From NCBI GenBank assembly GCA_944380515.1, contig CALWHT010000008.1, positions 20,023-84,022 on the forward strand: a stretch of DNA of 64,000 nt, written 5' to 3'. The notes beneath the pieces are model-generated. The model worked only from the letters and a program-made list of their open reading frames with translations, made no database searches and was not told where the DNA came from. Below, piece by piece: positions 35,432 to 44,031 of this stretch. The stretch comes from an uncultured Roseburia sp. Lineage in GTDB: Bacteria > Bacillota > Clostridia > Lachnospirales > Lachnospiraceae. Within the stretch, counting starts at the first letter, position 1. The number at the start of each line of letters is the position of its first letter. Both the position numbers and the translations under genes were made by a program.

Positions 35432-37252
35432 TTAAAATGCACGGAAACGCGCATAGCGCTCCGCTGCAAGCTGCTCTCCCGTCTTGCCCTGCTGCCGCTC
35501 TAAAAACGCTTTCATATGTCCTTTCATGTATCTGGAAATAGACTCGCACGCCTTTTCGTCGGCAGTTCCGTATTCCGGAATAATCTCCTCTATCACATGA
35601 AGCCGGTACAAATCCTGCGCCGTAATTTTCATAACCTCGCTTGCTTCCTTCGCCCGTTTTCCGTCCTTCCAGAGAATTGAGGCAAAGCCCTCGGGGGAAA
35701 GCACGGAGTACGTCGCGTTTTCCAGCATCCATACCTCGTTGCCGACCGCCATTGCAAGCGCGCCGCCGCTTCCGCCCTCGCCAATCATCAGGCAGAGCAC
35801 CGGAACCTTAAGCGCCGACATTTCGTAAAGATTTCTCGCGATAGCCTCGCCCTGTCCGCGCTCCTCCGCTTCCTTTCCGCAGAATGCGCCGGAAGTATTC
35901 ACAAACGTAATCACGGGCCGGTTGAACTTTTCCGCCTGCTTCATCAGGCGCAGCGCCTTGCGGTAGCCCTCCGGGGACGGCATGCCGTAGTTGTGCTTCA
36001 TGCAGTCCTTCAGATCCTTGCCCTTATGAATGCCGATTACCGTTACCGGCTGCCCGTCAAGATACGCGATGCCGCCGACAACCGCCGGGTCGTCCGCATA
36101 CTGCCGGTCTCCGTGCAGCTCCATGAAATCGTCAAAAATATGCTCCATATAATCAACCGATGCACAGCGGTCTACCTTTCGCGCCGCCTTGACCTTTTCC
36201 CAGGCGCTAAGCGGGTGCGACTTTGCCGCGCGCTCCTTCATCAGCTCCGTCGGCTCGTAGCAGTCGTCGCTGCGCAGCGGGTCGAAGTTCGCATAGCCCT
36301 CCGTCTTATGATGCATTTTCAAAATGCGGTAAAGCGTCATCTTTAAATCCTTCCGCTCTACCACCGCGTCCACGAAACCGTGGGAAAGCTGAAATTCCGC
36401 GCGCTGGAAGCCCTCGGGAAGCTTTTCCCCGATGGTCTGCTCAATGACACGGGGACCGGCAAAACCAATGAGCGCGCCCGGCTCTGCCAGAATAATATCT
36501 CCAAGCATCGCGAAGCTCGCGGTCACGCCGCCCGTCGTCGGGTCGGTCAGTACCGGCACATACAAAAGACCGGCGTCGGAATGGCGTTTCAATGCCGCGG
36601 AGGTCTTTGCCATCTGCATCAGGGAAATAATTCCCTCCTGCATCCTCGCCCCGCCGGAGCAGCAAAACAGAATCACCGGAAGGGAGAGCTCCGTCGCGCG
36701 CTCTACAGCAAGCGCGATTTTTTCTCCCACTACATGGCCCATGCTGCTCATCAGAAATCTCGCGTCGCAGATACCGAGCACGGCATCCTCCCCGTATATT
36801 TTGCAGCGTCCGACCGTAACCGCCTCGTGAAGCCCGGTTTTTTCCCTTGCCGCCTCAAGTTTTTCGGGATAACCCGGAAAATCGAGCGGATTTTCCTCCG
36901 CAAGGTCCTCAAACCACGGCTCGAAGGTTTTTGCGTCCGCAACCATCTTGATCCGGTTCTTGGTACGCACACGGAAGTAGTTTCCGCACTCGTAGCAGAC
37001 ATATTTATGCTTTTCCGCTTCCTTCTTGCTGATTTCCCTGCCGCAGGAGGGACATACGATAGTTTTCGGCGCTTCCTGCTTTTTTTCCGATGCAGCAGAA
37101 TCTGCAACGGCATTTGCCGTGGCATTTGCCGCAGCATTTTTCGCCGCTTCCTCTTTCGGCGCCGCGCCCTCATGCTCTGCGTTTATTTCCTCACCTTTTC
37201 CAAAAGGCGCTTCTTTTGCAGTTTCCTTTTTCCTTTTAAAAAATGCTGCCAT
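35432..37252 (-). CDS. accDA: Fused acetyl-CoA carboxylase carboxyltransferase, beta-alpha (AccDA)
   Basis: A 606-residue single chain. Residues 1-60 are a low-complexity Ala/Glu/Lys stretch; about 64-86 are a zinc ribbon (CPSCGR and CYECGN) as in AccD; 87-320 the beta domain ([24 protein letters not shown]); about 340-600 the alpha domain ([12 protein letters not shown]). It transfers the carboxyl group from biotin to acetyl-CoA. In most bacteria accD and accA are separate genes. No accB or accC is in the operon, so carrier and biotin carboxylase must be elsewhere. AGGAGAG precedes the ATG. Confidence 0.94.
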   Translation of the reverse strand: MAAFFKRKKETAKEAPFGKGEEINAEHEGAAPKEEAAKNAAANATANAVADSAASEKKQEAPKTIVCPSCGREISKKEAEKHKYVCYECGNYFRVRTKNRIKMVADAKTFEPWFEDLAEENPLDFPGYPEKLEAAREKTGLHEAVTVGRCKIYGEDAVLGICDARFLMSSMGHVVGEKIALAVERATELSLPVILFCCSGGARMQEGIISLMQMAKTSAALKRHSDAGLLYVPVLTDPTTGGVTASFAMLGDIILAEPGALIGFAGPRVIEQTIGEKLPEGFQRAEFQLSHGFVDAVVERKDLKMTLYRILKMHHKTEGYANFDPLRSDDCYEPTELMKERAAKSHPLSAWEKVKAARKVDRCASVDYMEHIFDDFMELHGDRQYADDPAVVGGIAYLDGQPVTVIGIHKGKDLKDCMKHNYGMPSPEGYRKALRLMKQAEKFNRPVITFVNTSGAFCGKEAEERGQGEAIARNLYEMSALKVPVLCLMIGEGGSGGALAMAVGNEVWMLENATYSVLSPEGFASILWKDGKRAKEASEVMKITAQDLYRLHVIEEIIPEYGTADEKACESISRYMKGHMKAFLERQQGKTGEQLAAERYARFRAF

Positions 37253-37264
37253 TTTGCTCTCCTG

Positions 37265-37696
37265 TCATCCTCCGATGGCAAAGGTCAGCTCGGCGGCACA
37301 GACGACCTTGCCGTCTACCGTCGCTTTCGCGCTTCCCACGCCAATCGGGCCTTTCTGCTTTATGATTTCCGTCTCCAGTATCAATACATCACCCGGGACA
37401 ACCTTCTGCCTGAATTTTGCGGAATTGATTCCCGCAAAATAAGCGGTTTTCCCCCGGTTTTCCTCCATACCGAGAATCGCGACCGCACCGGTCTGCGCCA
37501 GCGCCTCAATAATCAGCACGCCCGGCATTACCGGCTCATTCGGAAAATGCCCGTTAAAAAACGGCTCATTGTAGCTGACGCATTTTTTTGCCACGGCACG
37601 CACGCCCGGCGTAAGCTCCTCCACCGTATCAATCAACAGAAACGGCTGGCGGTGCGGAATGATTTCCATAATCTGTTTCGTTGTTAAAACCGACAT
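37265..37696 (-). CDS. fabZ: 3-hydroxyacyl-ACP dehydratase
   Basis: A 143-residue hot-dog-fold enzyme with the catalytic His in [14 protein letters not shown] and Glu in [10 protein letters not shown]. It dehydrates 3-hydroxyacyl-ACP during elongation and starts [13 protein letters not shown], as usual. It lies 12 bp before accDA and 15 bp after fabF in the operon, with GGAGGG before its start. Confidence 0.96.
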   Translation of the reverse strand: MSVLTTKQIMEIIPHRQPFLLIDTVEELTPGVRAVAKKCVSYNEPFFNGHFPNEPVMPGVLIIEALAQTGAVAILGMEENRGKTAYFAGINSAKFRQKVVPGDVLILETEIIKQKGPIGVGSAKATVDGKVVCAAELTFAIGG

Positions 37697-37711
37697 AGTT
37701 TCCCTCCATTC

Positions 37712-38947
37712 TCAGCCGCTGTATTTCTTCAGCAGTATGCTCGCATTATGTCCGCCAAAGCCCAGGGAATTGCTCAGGGCGTAGGGAATATCCATATGAA
37801 CCGCCTCTTTACAGTAATCAAGATCCAGCTCCTCATCCGGTGTCGTATAGCCTACGGTCGCATGGATGAAGCCTTCCTCCAGCTCCTTGACGCAGGTTAC
37901 GAACTCGATTGCGCCTGCCGCTCCCAGCAGATGTCCCACCATGGACTTTGTGGAATTGATTTTCAGTTTGTCCGCGTATTCGCCGAACGCCAGCTTGATT
38001 GCCCGCGTCTCAAACAGATCGTTGTGGTGCGTAGCGGTTCCGTGCGCATTGATGTAGGTAACATCCGCCGGAGTTACCCCTGCGTCCTCCATCGCGTTTA
38101 CCATTGCCCGCGCCGCTCCCGCGCCGTCCTCCGCCGGCGAAGTGATGTGGTATGCGTCCGAGGAATTGCCGTAGCCGACAACCTCTGCATAGATTTTCGC
38201 GCCTCTCGCCTTCGCGTGCTCCAGCTCCTCGAGCACAACGATTGCCGCGCCCTCGCCCATGACAAAGCCGCTTCTGTTTTTATCGAACGGAATCGAGCAT
38301 TTCTTCGGGTCGCTCTCGGAAGAAAGCGCGGTCAAAGCCGCAAATCCGGCAATTCCAATCGGGCAGACCGCCCCTTCCGTACCGCCGGAAACCATCACGT
38401 CCGCCTCACCGTACTGGATGCTGCGGAACGCTTCTCCGATGCTGTTGGTTCCCGTCGCACAGGCGGTTACTACGTCGATGCTCTTTCCTTTCAAACCAAA
38501 CTGAATGGCAATATTGCCCGCCGCCATGTTGGAAATGACCATCGGCACAAACAGTGGGTTGACCCTTCCCGGGCCTTTTTCCATCAGCTTTTTGTGCTCC
38601 CGCTCAATTCCCTGAAGGCTTCCGACGCCGCAGCCGATTGAGGTTCCCACACGGTACGCATCCTCTTTTTCCATGTCAAGCCCCGCGTCCTCGATTGCTT
38701 CCTTCGATGCCGCTACCGCATACTGGGTGAACAGCTCCATGCGCTTCGCCGCTTTCGCGTCTATATACTGTTTGGGGTCAAAGCCCTTGACCTCAGCCGC
38801 CAGATGGCACTTATATTCACTCGCGTCAAAATGGGTGATTTCCGCAAATCCGATTTTTTTCTCTTTGACCGACTGCCAGAATTCTTCCACGCTTAAGCCA
38901 ATCGGTGTGATTGCTCCCATTCCCGTTACCACAACTCGTCTGCTCAT
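37712..38947 (-). CDS. fabF: 3-oxoacyl-ACP synthase II
   Basis: A 411-residue condensing enzyme with the Cys-His-His triad in VTACATGTNSI, NAHGTATHHND and KSMVGHLLGAAGA. It elongates acyl-ACP with malonyl-ACP and begins RRVVVTGMGAITPIG. The start at 38947 has AAAGGAAAGG upstream; a longer frame upstream lacks a conserved sequence. In many Clostridia accB follows fabF; here fabZ follows directly. Confidence 0.95.
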   Translation of the reverse strand: MSRRVVVTGMGAITPIGLSVEEFWQSVKEKKIGFAEITHFDASEYKCHLAAEVKGFDPKQYIDAKAAKRMELFTQYAVAASKEAIEDAGLDMEKEDAYRVGTSIGCGVGSLQGIEREHKKLMEKGPGRVNPLFVPMVISNMAAGNIAIQFGLKGKSIDVVTACATGTNSIGEAFRSIQYGEADVMVSGGTEGAVCPIGIAGFAALTALSSESDPKKCSIPFDKNRSGFVMGEGAAIVVLEELEHAKARGAKIYAEVVGYGNSSDAYHITSPAEDGAGAARAMVNAMEDAGVTPADVTYINAHGTATHHNDLFETRAIKLAFGEYADKLKINSTKSMVGHLLGAAGAIEFVTCVKELEEGFIHATVGYTTPDEELDLDYCKEAVHMDIPYALSNSLGFGGHNASILLKKYSG

Positions 38948-39026
38948 AACCTTTCCTTTCTCTCTATCCAAAAGATACCCCGGCAACAGTGCCAAAGCCT
39001 GCTGCCGGGCGATAATTTTTCATGCC

Positions 39027-39767
39027 CTACATGCTCATTCCGCCGTCCACGGAGATTACCTGCCCCGTGATATAGGACGCGCGCTCCGAAGCCAGGAACG
39101 TTACGACACCCGCAACATCCTCCACGCTTCCCGCCCGCATAAGCGGCACCTGCGCCAGCAGGTTTTCTTTTGCCGCCTCCGGCATTTTTTCGGTCATTTC
39201 CGTCTCGATAAAGCCGGGCGCCACCGCATTGCAGGTGATTCCCCGGGAGGAAAGCTCCCGCGCCACGCTCTTTGTCAATCCGATGACACCCGCCTTGCTC
39301 GCACTGTAATTCGCCTGTCCCGGATTTCCAACGACGCCGGACACGGAAGAAATATTGATAATGCTGCCCGAACGCTGCTTTAACAGATAGCGGGAGAGAT
39401 GGCGGATGGTGTTGAAGGTTCCCTTGAGGTTCGTGGCAAGCACGCCGTCGAAATCCTCCTCGCTCATCTTCATAAGCAGATTGTCCCGCGTAATTCCCGC
39501 GTTGTTCACCAGAATGTCAATATGCCCGTATTCCTTGATGAGCTCCTTTATCATATCGCCGCATGCGTTAAAATCGGAAACGTCGCAGCCATACACCGCC
39601 GCATTTCCGCCGGCAGCGGTAATTTCTGCCGCAACTGCCTCCGCGCGCTCCTTTGAGCCGTTATAGTTTACAATCACAAACGCGCCTTCCTTCGCCAGGC
39701 TTTTTGCGACGGCGCTTCCGATTCCACGGCTTGCCCCCGTCACAAGCGCTACTTTTCCCGTTAACAT
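39027..39767 (-). CDS. fabG: 3-oxoacyl-ACP reductase
   Basis: A 246-residue short-chain dehydrogenase with the NADPH motif GASRGIGSAVAKSLA, NNAGITRDNLL, and the catalytic Ser-Tyr-Lys (NISSVSG, YSASKAGV). It reduces 3-oxoacyl-ACP. It overlaps the fabD gene by 7 bp, with GGAGGGAG before its start. Confidence 0.96.
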   Translation of the reverse strand: MLTGKVALVTGASRGIGSAVAKSLAKEGAFVIVNYNGSKERAEAVAAEITAAGGNAAVYGCDVSDFNACGDMIKELIKEYGHIDILVNNAGITRDNLLMKMSEEDFDGVLATNLKGTFNTIRHLSRYLLKQRSGSIINISSVSGVVGNPGQANYSASKAGVIGLTKSVARELSSRGITCNAVAPGFIETEMTEKMPEAAKENLLAQVPLMRAGSVEDVAGVVTFLASERASYITGQVISVDGGMSM

Positions 39768-40705
39768 AAGCTTTCTCCCTCCTGCAGCGGATGGGTGCCA
39801 ACGAACGCTTCAAAATCCTCCAGCTTATCGATATTGCACACCTTCACGTCACGGTTGATTTTTTTCATAAAGCCGCTGAGCGTCTTTCCCGGCCCGATTT
39901 CCACAAATTCATCGACGCCGTCCGCAATCAGGCGCTCGATGGTCTGCTGCCAGCGGACGGAAGCTGACACCTGCTCCTTAAGCAGTGGCTTTACAGCCTC
40001 CGCCTCCGTCACGTAATCGGCGGTCACATTTGCCACATAGGGAATTTCCGGCTTATGCACCGTCACATGCGAGAGCTCCTCGGCAAGCTTTTCTCCTGCC
40101 CCTTTTAACATCGCCGAATGGAACGGGCCGCTGACCTTAAGAGGTACAACTCTTTTTGCCCCGGCCTCCTTGCAGGCCTCTCCGGCCTTTGCAACTGCCT
40201 GTTCCTCGCCGGTAATGACAATCTGCCCCGGGCAGTTGTAGTTGGCAATGGATACGATGCCCTCCGTCTCCCCGCAGGCCTCCTCAATCGCCGCCGCGTC
40301 AAGTCCCAGCACCGCAGCCATCGCACCGCCGGTCGGAACCGCCTCCTGCATATAGATGCCTCTTTTGCGCACCAGCGCAAAAGCGTCCGCGAACGTCAGC
40401 GCACCGCAGGCAATCAGCGCACCGTATTCGCCAAGGCTTAAGCCCGCCGCGACATCCGCGCGATAACCTTTCTCCTGCAGCGCCTTAAGGATTGCCGCCT
40501 CCGCAGTCAGCATACAAACCTGCGTATACTCCGTGATATTGATTTTCTCATTCTCCTCAAAGCATAAGGCTGCTATATCAAGCCCCGACGCCTTTGATGC
40601 AATTTCAAACACCTCTCTGCACGCCGGAATGCTCTCGTAAAACTCTTTTGCCATTCCTATATACTGTGCTCCCTGTCCCGGAAACATAAATGCAGTCTTT
40701 CCCAT
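39761..40705 (-). CDS. fabD: Malonyl-CoA:ACP transacylase
   Basis: A 314-residue enzyme with FMFPGQGAQYIGM at the N-terminus, the serine nucleophile in AAGLSLGEYGAL and the catalytic His in SGPFHSAML. It loads malonate onto ACP. It overlaps fabG by 7 bp and lies 43 bp after fabK. Confidence 0.96.
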   Translation of the reverse strand: MGKTAFMFPGQGAQYIGMAKEFYESIPACREVFEIASKASGLDIAALCFEENEKINITEYTQVCMLTAEAAILKALQEKGYRADVAAGLSLGEYGALIACGALTFADAFALVRKRGIYMQEAVPTGGAMAAVLGLDAAAIEEACGETEGIVSIANYNCPGQIVITGEEQAVAKAGEACKEAGAKRVVPLKVSGPFHSAMLKGAGEKLAEELSHVTVHKPEIPYVANVTADYVTEAEAVKPLLKEQVSASVRWQQTIERLIADGVDEFVEIGPGKTLSGFMKKINRDVKVCNIDKLEDFEAFVGTHPLQEGESLC

Positions 40706-40748
40706 GTCGTCTTCCTTTCCCTCGTTGTATGCGCCCGCCGGTGAAAGC

Positions 40749-41681
40749 TTACGCCGGGCTGTGGTTTAACAGGGCGTCTGCCTCTGTCATAATTTCCTCT
40801 ATGATTTCCCGGCAGCTCTGCTCTTTTTTGACCAGTCCCGCGCTCTGTCCGGCCATCAGGCTTCCGTGCACCACGTCGCCGTCGATAACCGCCTTGCGCA
40901 GAGAGCCCAGCGTGAGCTGCTCAAGCTCCTCAAAGGAGGCTCCTTCTTTTTCCATTTTGAGGTATTCACGGCTCATCTGGTTGCGCAGCACGCGAATCGG
41001 ATGTCCGGTACTCATGCCCGTCACCTCGGAATCAATATCACGGGCTTTGATGACGCGCTCCTTATAATTCGGATGCACGATGGATTCCTCTGCCACGACA
41101 AAACGTGTACCAAGCTGAACACCTTCTGCACCAAGCATGAAGGCGGCCGCTACGCCCCTGCCGTCGGCGATCCCGCCGGCCGCAATGACCGGAATTTTTA
41201 CCGCATCCGCAATCTGCGGAACCAGTGTCATGGTTGTCTGCGCGCCGATATGGCCGCCGGATTCCATGCCCTCCGCCACGACCGCGTCCGCGCCGCCGCG
41301 CTCCATCATTTTCGCCATGGCGACACTCGCGACAACGGGAATCACCACAACGCCCGCCGCTTTCCAGGCATCCATAAACTTGCCCGGGTTTCCGGCTCCG
41401 GTAGTCACGACCTTCACGCCCTCCTCAATGACAATCTGTGCGACCTCGGCCGCATTTGGGTTTAACAGCATGACATTGACGCCAAACGGTTTGTCCGTCA
41501 GCTTTTTCGCCTCCCGAATCTGCTCCCGGACTACCTCCGGCGGCGCACTGGCCGCTCCGATGATACCAAGTCCTCCCGCATTGGAGACGGCTGCCGCAAG
41601 ATGGTACTCAGCCACCCATGCCATGCCGCCCTGAATCACCGGATATTTTGTTCCAAGTAATTCGCTTACCCTCGTATTCAT
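40749..41681 (-). CDS. fabK: Enoyl-ACP reductase II (FabK type)
   Basis: A 310-residue FMN-dependent TIM-barrel enzyme of the FabK/nitronate monooxygenase superfamily (YPVIQGGMAWV, GGLGIIGAAS, AEGMESGGHIG, AAGGIADGRG). It carries out the last reduction of the elongation cycle and replaces triclosan-sensitive FabI. Its ATG follows the acpP stop codon directly. The neighbourhood supports FabK over nitronate monooxygenase. Confidence 0.93.
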   Translation of the reverse strand: MNTRVSELLGTKYPVIQGGMAWVAEYHLAAAVSNAGGLGIIGAASAPPEVVREQIREAKKLTDKPFGVNVMLLNPNAAEVAQIVIEEGVKVVTTGAGNPGKFMDAWKAAGVVVIPVVASVAMAKMMERGGADAVVAEGMESGGHIGAQTTMTLVPQIADAVKIPVIAAGGIADGRGVAAAFMLGAEGVQLGTRFVVAEESIVHPNYKERVIKARDIDSEVTGMSTGHPIRVLRNQMSREYLKMEKEGASFEELEQLTLGSLRKAVIDGDVVHGSLMAGQSAGLVKKEQSCREIIEEIMTEADALLNHSPA

Positions 41682-41915
41682 TTATTCGACACCTTTTCCT
41701 TTTAAGTATTCGATTACGTCATTTACGGTTGCGATTGACTCTAAATCCTCGGACGGAATCTCTACGCCGAATTCCTCCTCAAGCGCCATAACAAGCTCGA
41801 ATAAGTCCAAAGAATCTGCTCCAAGGTCCTCTTTGAAGTTGGACTCAGCCTTAATCTCAGACTCCTCTACATTTAACTGCTCTGCGATAATCGGTTTCAT
41901 TTTCTCTAACATCAT
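41682..41915 (-). CDS. acpP: Acyl carrier protein
   Basis: A 77-residue acidic four-helix protein with the phosphopantetheine serine in [18 protein letters not shown]. It carries the growing acyl chain. It is the first gene of the fab operon; AGAGG precedes two adjacent ATG codons at 41915 and 41912, either of which could be used. Confidence 0.96.
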   Translation of the reverse strand: MMLEKMKPIIAEQLNVEESEIKAESNFKEDLGADSLDLFELVMALEEEFGVEIPSEDLESIATVNDVIEYLKGKGVE

Positions 41916-41974
41916 TCTACCTCTTTCTCTTTTTCCTTATTTTTCGCTATAATTCTTGTTTGTCCTCCATTTAT

Positions 41975-42031
41975 TTTGACAGTCAAACAATTAGCTTTTC
42001 AAAGTATATGACTGTCATGTAATTTTGTCAA
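41975..42031 (-). promoter_or_regulatory. fab operon promoter with two FabT-like operators
   Basis: Minus-strand -35 TTGACA (42026-42031) and -10 TATACT (42003-42008) with 17-bp spacing form a near-consensus promoter. A palindrome ATGACTGTCAT (42008-42018) lies between and touching the -10, and TTTGACAGTCAAA (41975-41987) lies just downstream of the start site. Both resemble FabT boxes of streptococci (TTTGA-TCAAA type). The leader then has GGAGG and about 60 nt more before acpP, with no riboswitch seen. Confidence 0.8.
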
Positions 42032-42052
42032 CGCTAAATTTGTAAACATTTT

Positions 42053-42165
42053 GTAACAGTTCAGCCATGTCTCATTTGACTGGCAAATCATGCTTGCATG
42101 AATTTGACTGGCATGTGAGACATGAGCGGAGCGCCCGATTATGAGCAAAGACAGCTGCGAAGCAG
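42053..42165 (+). mobile_element. Second, decayed copy of the IS66-type MITE
   Basis: It begins with the same 14-bp terminus GTAACAGTTCAGCC and matches the copy at 9332-9496 (read from its right end) through CAAATCATGCTTGCATGAA, GAGCGCCCGAT-ATGAGCAAAGA and AGCTGCG-AGCAGCGG. The other terminus is not recognisable, so no target duplication can be defined and the right boundary is approximate. Its main stem has a different sequence (CATGTCTCA/TGAGACATG) but still pairs perfectly. It fills most of the 199 bases between the fab promoter and the ABC permease gene. Confidence 0.75.
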
Positions 42166-42230
42166 CGGCTTGCCTGTTTCGGCCGCCTGTGCTAACATAA
42201 ATTCCAGCTTTGAACAATTTGGAGATTCTT

Positions 42231-43229
42231 ATGAAAAACCATCGTTTTTTTACCATATGCTTACTTTTATTTCTGCTTTTATGCTCCGTCTTTCTCGGAA
42301 TTTTATTTGGGAGCGTAACGGTGCGCCCGTCCGACGTGTTTGCCGCCCTGGCCGGGAAAAATACCGGTTCCACCGCCTGGGTGCTGATTACGACCGTGCG
42401 CGTTCCACGCGTGCTCGGCGGGCTGTTCGCGGGAATCGGGCTTGCCTGCGCGGGCGTTATTTTACAGACGGTCATGAATAATTCCCTCGCCAGCCCAAAC
42501 ACCATCGGCGTCAATTCCGGCTCCGGTTTTGCCGTCATGCTCTCGATGCTGTTTTTTCCGGCAAATTCCCCCGCGCTGCCGCTGTTCGCTTTTTTGGGCG
42601 CGCTCCTTACGACGCTTGCCATCTATCTGCTCGCCGCCCTCTCCGACAGCTCCCGCACCACCATCATTCTTGCTGGCATTACGGTTTCCAGCTTCCTTAG
42701 CGCCGGCATCAATACCGTGAAGCTCCTTGATACGGATATCACCATCAACCTTACCTCGTTTATGATCGGCTCGCTTTCCGGGCTTACCGCGGCTAAGCTG
42801 ATGCTGCCCTGCGCCGGGATTGCGGCGGCGTTTCTGGTTTCCCTGCTGTTTGCAAAACCGCTCAATATGCTTGGACTCGGTGACGACATTGCGCGCTCCC
42901 TCGGCCTGCATGTGGCTCCCACGCGATTTGCGCTTCTTGTTCTCTCAAGTGTCCTTGCGGGGTGCGTGGTCAGCTATGCAGGGCTTTTGAGCTTTATCGG
43001 GTTGATTGTACCCCATATCTGCCGCCGTCTGTTTGGGAACGACGCGCGTATTCTGCTGCCCGCCTCGGCGCTGCTCGGGGGGAGCTTTGTCATTTTATGC
43101 GACCTTTTGGGCCGGGTACTTTTTTCCCCGTTTGAGCTTCCCGCCGGAATCCTGATGTCCTTTATCGGCGGACCGTTTTTCCTGTATTTGCTTCTGAAAA
43201 GGAAAGGAGGACGCAGAGTCAATGCTTGA
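42231..43229 (+). CDS. FecCD-type ABC importer permease
   Basis: A 332-residue, about ten-helix permease of the FecCD/BtuC family (TVRVPRVLGGLFAGIGLACAG in parts, NSLASPNTIGVNSG, GLIVPHICRRLFG). It forms the membrane channel for iron-siderophore, heme or corrinoid import. I chose the ATG at 42231 with GGAG 7 bases upstream; a TTG at 42210 is less likely. It overlaps the ATPase gene by 8 bp. The binding protein is encoded on the opposite strand at 45432-46457. Confidence 0.9.
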   Translation: MKNHRFFTICLLLFLLLCSVFLGILFGSVTVRPSDVFAALAGKNTGSTAWVLITTVRVPRVLGGLFAGIGLACAGVILQTVMNNSLASPNTIGVNSGSGFAVMLSMLFFPANSPALPLFAFLGALLTTLAIYLLAALSDSSRTTIILAGITVSSFLSAGINTVKLLDTDITINLTSFMIGSLSGLTAAKLMLPCAGIAAAFLVSLLFAKPLNMLGLGDDIARSLGLHVAPTRFALLVLSSVLAGCVVSYAGLLSFIGLIVPHICRRLFGNDARILLPASALLGGSFVILCDLLGRVLFSPFELPAGILMSFIGGPFFLYLLLKRKGGRRVNA

Positions 43230-44031
43230 ATTTCGAAATGTATCGGTTTCCTGTCAGCGGACACCAATATTAAACGACATCTCGGTTTCTTTCCGGGCGG
43301 GGGAAATCACCGCCGTCATCGGCCCCAACGGCTGCGGCAAAACCTCTCTGCTGCAATGCTTAAACGGTGTATCTAAGGTCACCGCGGGGACCGTTTTGCT
43401 GAACGGGCGGAATTATCTTTCGATTCCGCTGCGCGAGCGCGCGAGAAATGTGGCGTTTCTTCCCCAGGTGCGGACGATTATCCCTGCTATCCCCGTCAAA
43501 ACGCTGGTAGAGCACGGGCGCTTTCCCTATCTCGGTTTCGCCCGGAAAAAGTCAGAGAAGGACGTCGCCATCGTGGAACGCGCGATGGAGCTTGCCCATG
43601 TGACGCAATTTGCAAATCAGTCGGTGGACACGCTCTCCGGCGGTATGCGCCAGCGCGTCTTTTTTGCCATGACGCTCGCGCAGGACTGCGATTATATCGT
43701 GCTAGACGAGCCGACCACCTATCTGGACTTAAGCGGACAGCGGGATTTTTTTTCGATGATAAGAGAACTAAAACACCGGGGGAAGACTGTGATTCTGGTG
43801 CTCCACGATTTGAGCCAGGCAATCCGCATTGCGGACAAGCTGGTGATTATGGACAGGCTCGCCCCCTCCCCCGGCGTTTCCAAAGCCGAAAACGCGGCGC
43901 GCGGCTTCGGCAGGATTGCCGGGGTGGGGACGCCCGAAGAATGTTTGAAGCTTCATCTGATTGATGATGTGTTTGATACCTCCTGGAAACGCTTCTCGGA
44001 CCCGGAGGGCGATTATTACTTTTTTCAATAG
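43222..44031 (+). CDS. FecE-type ABC importer ATPase
   Basis: A 269-residue ATPase with Walker A GPNGCGKTSLL, signature LSGGMRQRV, Walker B DYIVLDEPTTYLDL and the H-loop VLHDLSQA. It powers the FecCD permease encoded just upstream (8-bp overlap). The C-terminus contains an inserted Pro/Ala-rich stretch (APSPGVSKAENAARGFG) before the end. It converges with the siroheme synthase gene, overlapping by 7 bp. Confidence 0.92.
   Translation: MLEFRNVSVSCQRTPILNDISVSFRAGEITAVIGPNGCGKTSLLQCLNGVSKVTAGTVLLNGRNYLSIPLRERARNVAFLPQVRTIIPAIPVKTLVEHGRFPYLGFARKKSEKDVAIVERAMELAHVTQFANQSVDTLSGGMRQRVFFAMTLAQDCDYIVLDEPTTYLDLSGQRDFFSMIRELKHRGKTVILVLHDLSQAIRIADKLVIMDRLAPSPGVSKAENAARGFGRIAGVGTPEECLKLHLIDDVFDTSWKRFSDPEGDYYFFQ

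Noticed and set aside
42462-42911. Minus-strand frames opposite the FecCD permease
   Set aside because: Low-complexity shadows of a membrane protein gene without start signals.
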